DNA from: Beijerinckiaceae bacterium
Lineage (GTDB): Bacteria; Pseudomonadota; Alphaproteobacteria; Rhizobiales; Beijerinckiaceae
Length of the DNA: 52,247 bases
NCBI GenBank assembly: GCA_947475995.1
Contig: CANJNI010000031.1
Span: forward strand, 1 to 52,247
Reading direction: 5' to 3'
In this document: in pieces, positions 50,658 to 52,247 of the stretch
Layout of the letters: every line of letters starts with the position of its first letter
Position numbering within the stretch: position 1 is the stretch's first letter
Notes under the pieces: generated by a model
The model's input: the letters and a program-made list of their open reading frames with translations, nothing else
Told to the model about the DNA's origin: nothing
The model's database searches: none
Program-made: the position numbers and the translations under genes

Positions 50658-50829
50658 GAACTGTCCCCGAACGCCGCCAAAGGGGTCGCTTATCACCCGG
50701 CAGCGCGATGCGCCAAACCGACTTTCGCCTCCCCCCACTAAAAACACCGGCGTCCTCGCCGCCGAACTGGACAAGCCCCGAAGGGTCGGGCATATGACAC
50801 CCGCTCACGGCGGCTTGCCCGTGACGTCC

Positions 50830-50923
50830 GGAGACGTGGCCGAGAGGCTGAAGGCGGCGGTTTGCTAAACCGTTATAGGGTTGTAAAGCCCTATCGAGGG
50901 TTCGAATCCCTCCGTCTCCGCCA
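50830..50923 (+). tRNA. tRNA-Ser (anticodon GCU)
   Basis: A complete class II tRNA: acceptor stem ggagacg (50830–50836) pairs with cgtctcc (50913–50919). The anticodon loop tttgctaaa gives GCU for AGC/AGU serine codons. A long variable arm (ttatagggttgtaaagccctat) and the T-loop ggttcgaatcc follow, and the 3' CCA (50921–50923) is encoded. The sequence beyond it looks foreign, so this tRNA is a likely integration site. Confidence 0.96.
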
Positions 50924-50953
50924 GCGCGCTTAATTAAGTTCTTGTTTTATAGA

Positions 50954-51184
50954 TCAGATTCCCCCACATTGTCTTATTGGTCCCCAATTTGGTCCCCAAG
51001 GTTCACGCGAATTAGCTTGATGCCCAGAGACCCACTCGCGCAGTGCACTGCGCTCTGCCGATGTCATAGTGTCCAAATTTGCAAGAAGCCCCAAAAGGGC
51101 CTCGCTGGGTCCGACGCGCAACTGATAGGAGCCTCGCAATCGTTGTAGTTTGGCCATGCGGCGCTGAAGGCTACGGGCCACCAT
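50954..51184 (-). CDS. Small hypothetical protein downstream of DUF5681 gene
   Basis: The 76 residues, basic at the start (MVARSLQRRMAKLQRLRGSY), contain SEALLGLLANLDTMTSAERSALREW and a glycine/proline-rich end. I do not recognise the family. Its ATG overlaps the DUF5681 gene's end by 14 bases, so the two are likely co-expressed as part of a mobile-element-derived pair. A shorter start at 51154 is possible. The end of the frame runs into the short direct repeat next to the tRNA, so the C-terminus may have changed on integration. Confidence 0.5.
   Translation of the reverse strand: MVARSLQRRMAKLQRLRGSYQLRVGPSEALLGLLANLDTMTSAERSALREWVSGHQANSREPWGPNWGPIRQCGGI
50977..50999. repeat. Direct repeat TTGGTCCCCAA x2
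   Basis: Two copies of the 11-base TTGGTCCCCAA (50977–50987 and 50989–50999) lie with a 12-base period, 54 bases after the tRNA-Ser gene. Each copy also has TTGG/CCAA ends. They sit within the last codons of the small overlapping gene and could be arm-type sites for a tyrosine recombinase, or simply mark the junction of native and acquired DNA. Confidence 0.35.
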
Positions 51185-51596
51185 GGGAACGCCCTATCAA
51201 TGCCTCCAGACTGGAAAGCCGCACTTCGAGCTCCTGCGTTTCCAAGGCCTTTCTGCGAACTTCCAGAAGCCCCGAGAGAGCTTGAGCCTCATCCAAGAGC
51301 AACTCGCCCGAGCAGGCTGCTGTCAGGATAGCCTGCTGCGCGCTCGCGACGCCCGATGCGTCAGAAATGTTTGGTAGCGCGATTTGAACCGGTCTGGATT
51401 TCCGGGGCGGGCAGATCCGATCCAACACCAACTTGATCGCAATCATATCGCCAGCCTTGGCGGCTTCGATGGCCCTTCTTGAGATAGACTCAGCTTCCCC
51501 TTCAAGCAAAGCCTCGATTGCCAAGGTGGTGGCGTGACGCGCCCCCTTGGGGCGACCTGCGGGGTTCCCTGATTGGCCGGGCTGGAAACGAGACAT
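51171..51596 (-). CDS. DUF5681 domain protein (phage/mobile-element associated)
   Basis: The 141 residues open with MSRFQPGQSGNPAGRPKGAR, the glycine/proline-rich signature of DUF5681. A helical part (LAIEALLEGEAESISRRAIE, AGDMIAIKLVLDRICPPRK) and a predicted coiled region near the end (ELEVRLSSLEALIG) follow. Such proteins are often found in prophages and integrated elements next to terminase or replication genes; their role is not established. Here no phage structural genes follow, only IS debris, so it may be a remnant of a larger island. Confidence 0.75.
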   Translation of the reverse strand: MSRFQPGQSGNPAGRPKGARHATTLAIEALLEGEAESISRRAIEAAKAGDMIAIKLVLDRICPPRKSRPVQIALPNISDASGVASAQQAILTAACSGELLLDEAQALSGLLEVRRKALETQELEVRLSSLEALIGRSHGGP

Positions 51597-51629
51597 CTGA
51601 TGTAGGCCTGCAGTTTCAGAGAGCAGATA

Positions 51630-51797
51630 TTATTTCGGAACCGAAATAAATAGCAACCCGTTTCTCTCCAAATTCCAGCGCCGCTTACCAGCCCCTTTCG
51701 ACCGTACGGCCTCCGCCACCGATCGGCCCTGCGCGGTCAGCACTTCCACCTGTCGAAGCTCGCTGACGATCTCCGCCTTGTGTCTCTTCCTCGCCAT
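51630..51797 (-). pseudogene. IS3 family transposase OrfA remnant
   Basis: From the ATG at 51797 the first 33 codons (MARKRHKAEIVSELRQVEVL, then TAQGRSVAEAVRS, to 51699) match the start of IS3-family OrfA, a helix-turn-helix DNA-binding protein. The expected IGVTEVTYYRWR recognition helix and everything after it are absent; the frame continues with unrelated residues to a stop at 51630. No OrfB is present, so the element is dead. Confidence 0.7.
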
Positions 51798-51864
51798 CTC
51801 GTCGTCCTCCATCAGGCCATAAAGCCATACTTCAGGGAGGATCACTTTGCGGGGTCAAGACCAG

Positions 51865-52053
51865 CGTCCGCCGCGAGGCATCTTGCTCGACATGGACCCC
51901 AGCGTCAGCTCGGCTCACGGCGAACAGGAGAACAGCGTCTGGAACGAGCATTACGACTGCACCTGTTATCATCCGCTGTTCGTGTTCAATCAGTTCGGCG
52001 ATCTGGAGCGCTGCGCGCTTCGTCCCAGCAACCTCTGCAGCGCGGATGGCTGG
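51865..52053 (+). pseudogene. IS1380 family transposase, internal fragment
   Basis: About 63 codons (RPPRGILLDMDPSVSSAHGE … FNQFGDLERCALRP … SADGW) match the middle of IS1380-type DDE transposases, including the Asp of the LDMD motif. Roughly the first 150 and the last 250 residues expected for the family are missing. After SADGW the reading frame loses similarity, so the fragment is a decayed relic cut at both ends. Confidence 0.72.
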
Positions 52054-52247
52054 AAAACCAAGGCGCGAAACCACTTATCGGCGGTATGGAAACTGTTCAA
52101 ACAAACCGAGCCACTTCTAAGCCATTGAGGCCACTGCGGAAAAATGTCCCGGGGAACCGAACTTCGATTATACGGAAGAGACCTTACGATACTACTGGTC
52201 GCATTATCCAGACTTGCAAACGCGTGAATTCTCGCGACCCATTGCAA

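Noticed and set aside
52086-52247. Open frame from an ATG at 52086 running off the window end (METVQTNRATSKPLRP start)
   Set aside because: Only 54 codons are visible, with no ribosome binding site and no recognisable family, and other frames are also open; it needs sequence beyond the edge.
1-52247. CRISPR array, riboswitch or rRNA genes
   Set aside because: No regularly spaced repeats, no recognised riboswitch core upstream of biosynthetic genes and no rRNA sequence were seen on reading both strands.

Overview
The window reads as a chromosome segment from a GC-rich alphaproteobacterium, most likely of the Hyphomicrobiales (Rhizobiales). This rests on the gene order rpoZ–rsh–(ABC exporter)–pyrE–pdxJ–acpS–lepB–rnc–era–(MFS)–recO with parC nearby, on smpB/dapA lying close to it, on an omega subunit with a long acidic tail, and on protein families typical of that order. 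Genus and species cannot be fixed from the sequence alone.

Left edge (1–9.8 kb): the 3' end of an IS5-type element abuts a C-terminally truncated site-2 protease. A VanX-like dipeptidase, threonine ammonia-lyase, two tandem RDD membrane proteins, the leucyl-transferase Bpt, a calcineurin-like phosphatase, a MAPEG protein and parC follow. Next comes an AT-richer orphan gene for a membrane protein and two very small genes.

Housekeeping core (9.8–24.6 kb): almost everything is on the minus strand and tightly packed. It covers DNA repair (recO), ribosome assembly and RNA processing (era, rnc), protein secretion (lepB), acyl-carrier activation (acpS), vitamin B6 (pdxJ), pyrimidines (pyrE), the stringent response (rsh, rpoZ), trans-translation (smpB) and lysine/peptidoglycan synthesis (dapA). 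Two uncommon guests sit inside it: an MFS transporter between era and recO, and a PaiB-like FMN protein between dapA and smpB.

Envelope and purine region (24.8–42 kb): an Slt70-like lytic transglycosylase and an alpha/beta hydrolase are followed, on the minus strand, by a two-gene unit. One gene encodes an OmpA-C protein with BON-like repeats; the other encodes a membrane protein with four copies of a helix-hairpin-helix-like module, a poorly described pair. Upstream is an eight-gene purine uptake and oxidation operon: xdhA–xdhB–xdhC, a BMP-family binding protein, a guanine-deaminase-like enzyme, an ATPase with two ABC domains and two permeases. An inverted repeat surrounds the ribosome binding site of its first gene.

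Accessory right part (42–52.2 kb): this part holds a membrane GGDEF-like protein with a degenerate signature; a three-gene cluster (2-hydroxyacid dehydrogenase, class II aldolase, shikimate-dehydrogenase-like protein) of unknown pathway; trehalose genes otsB and otsA, the latter split by a frameshift; UDP-glucose dehydrogenase; and tRNA-Ser(GCU). Beyond the tRNA the sequence becomes island-like, with a DUF5681 phage-type gene, a small overlapping gene and decayed IS3 and IS1380 transposase fragments.
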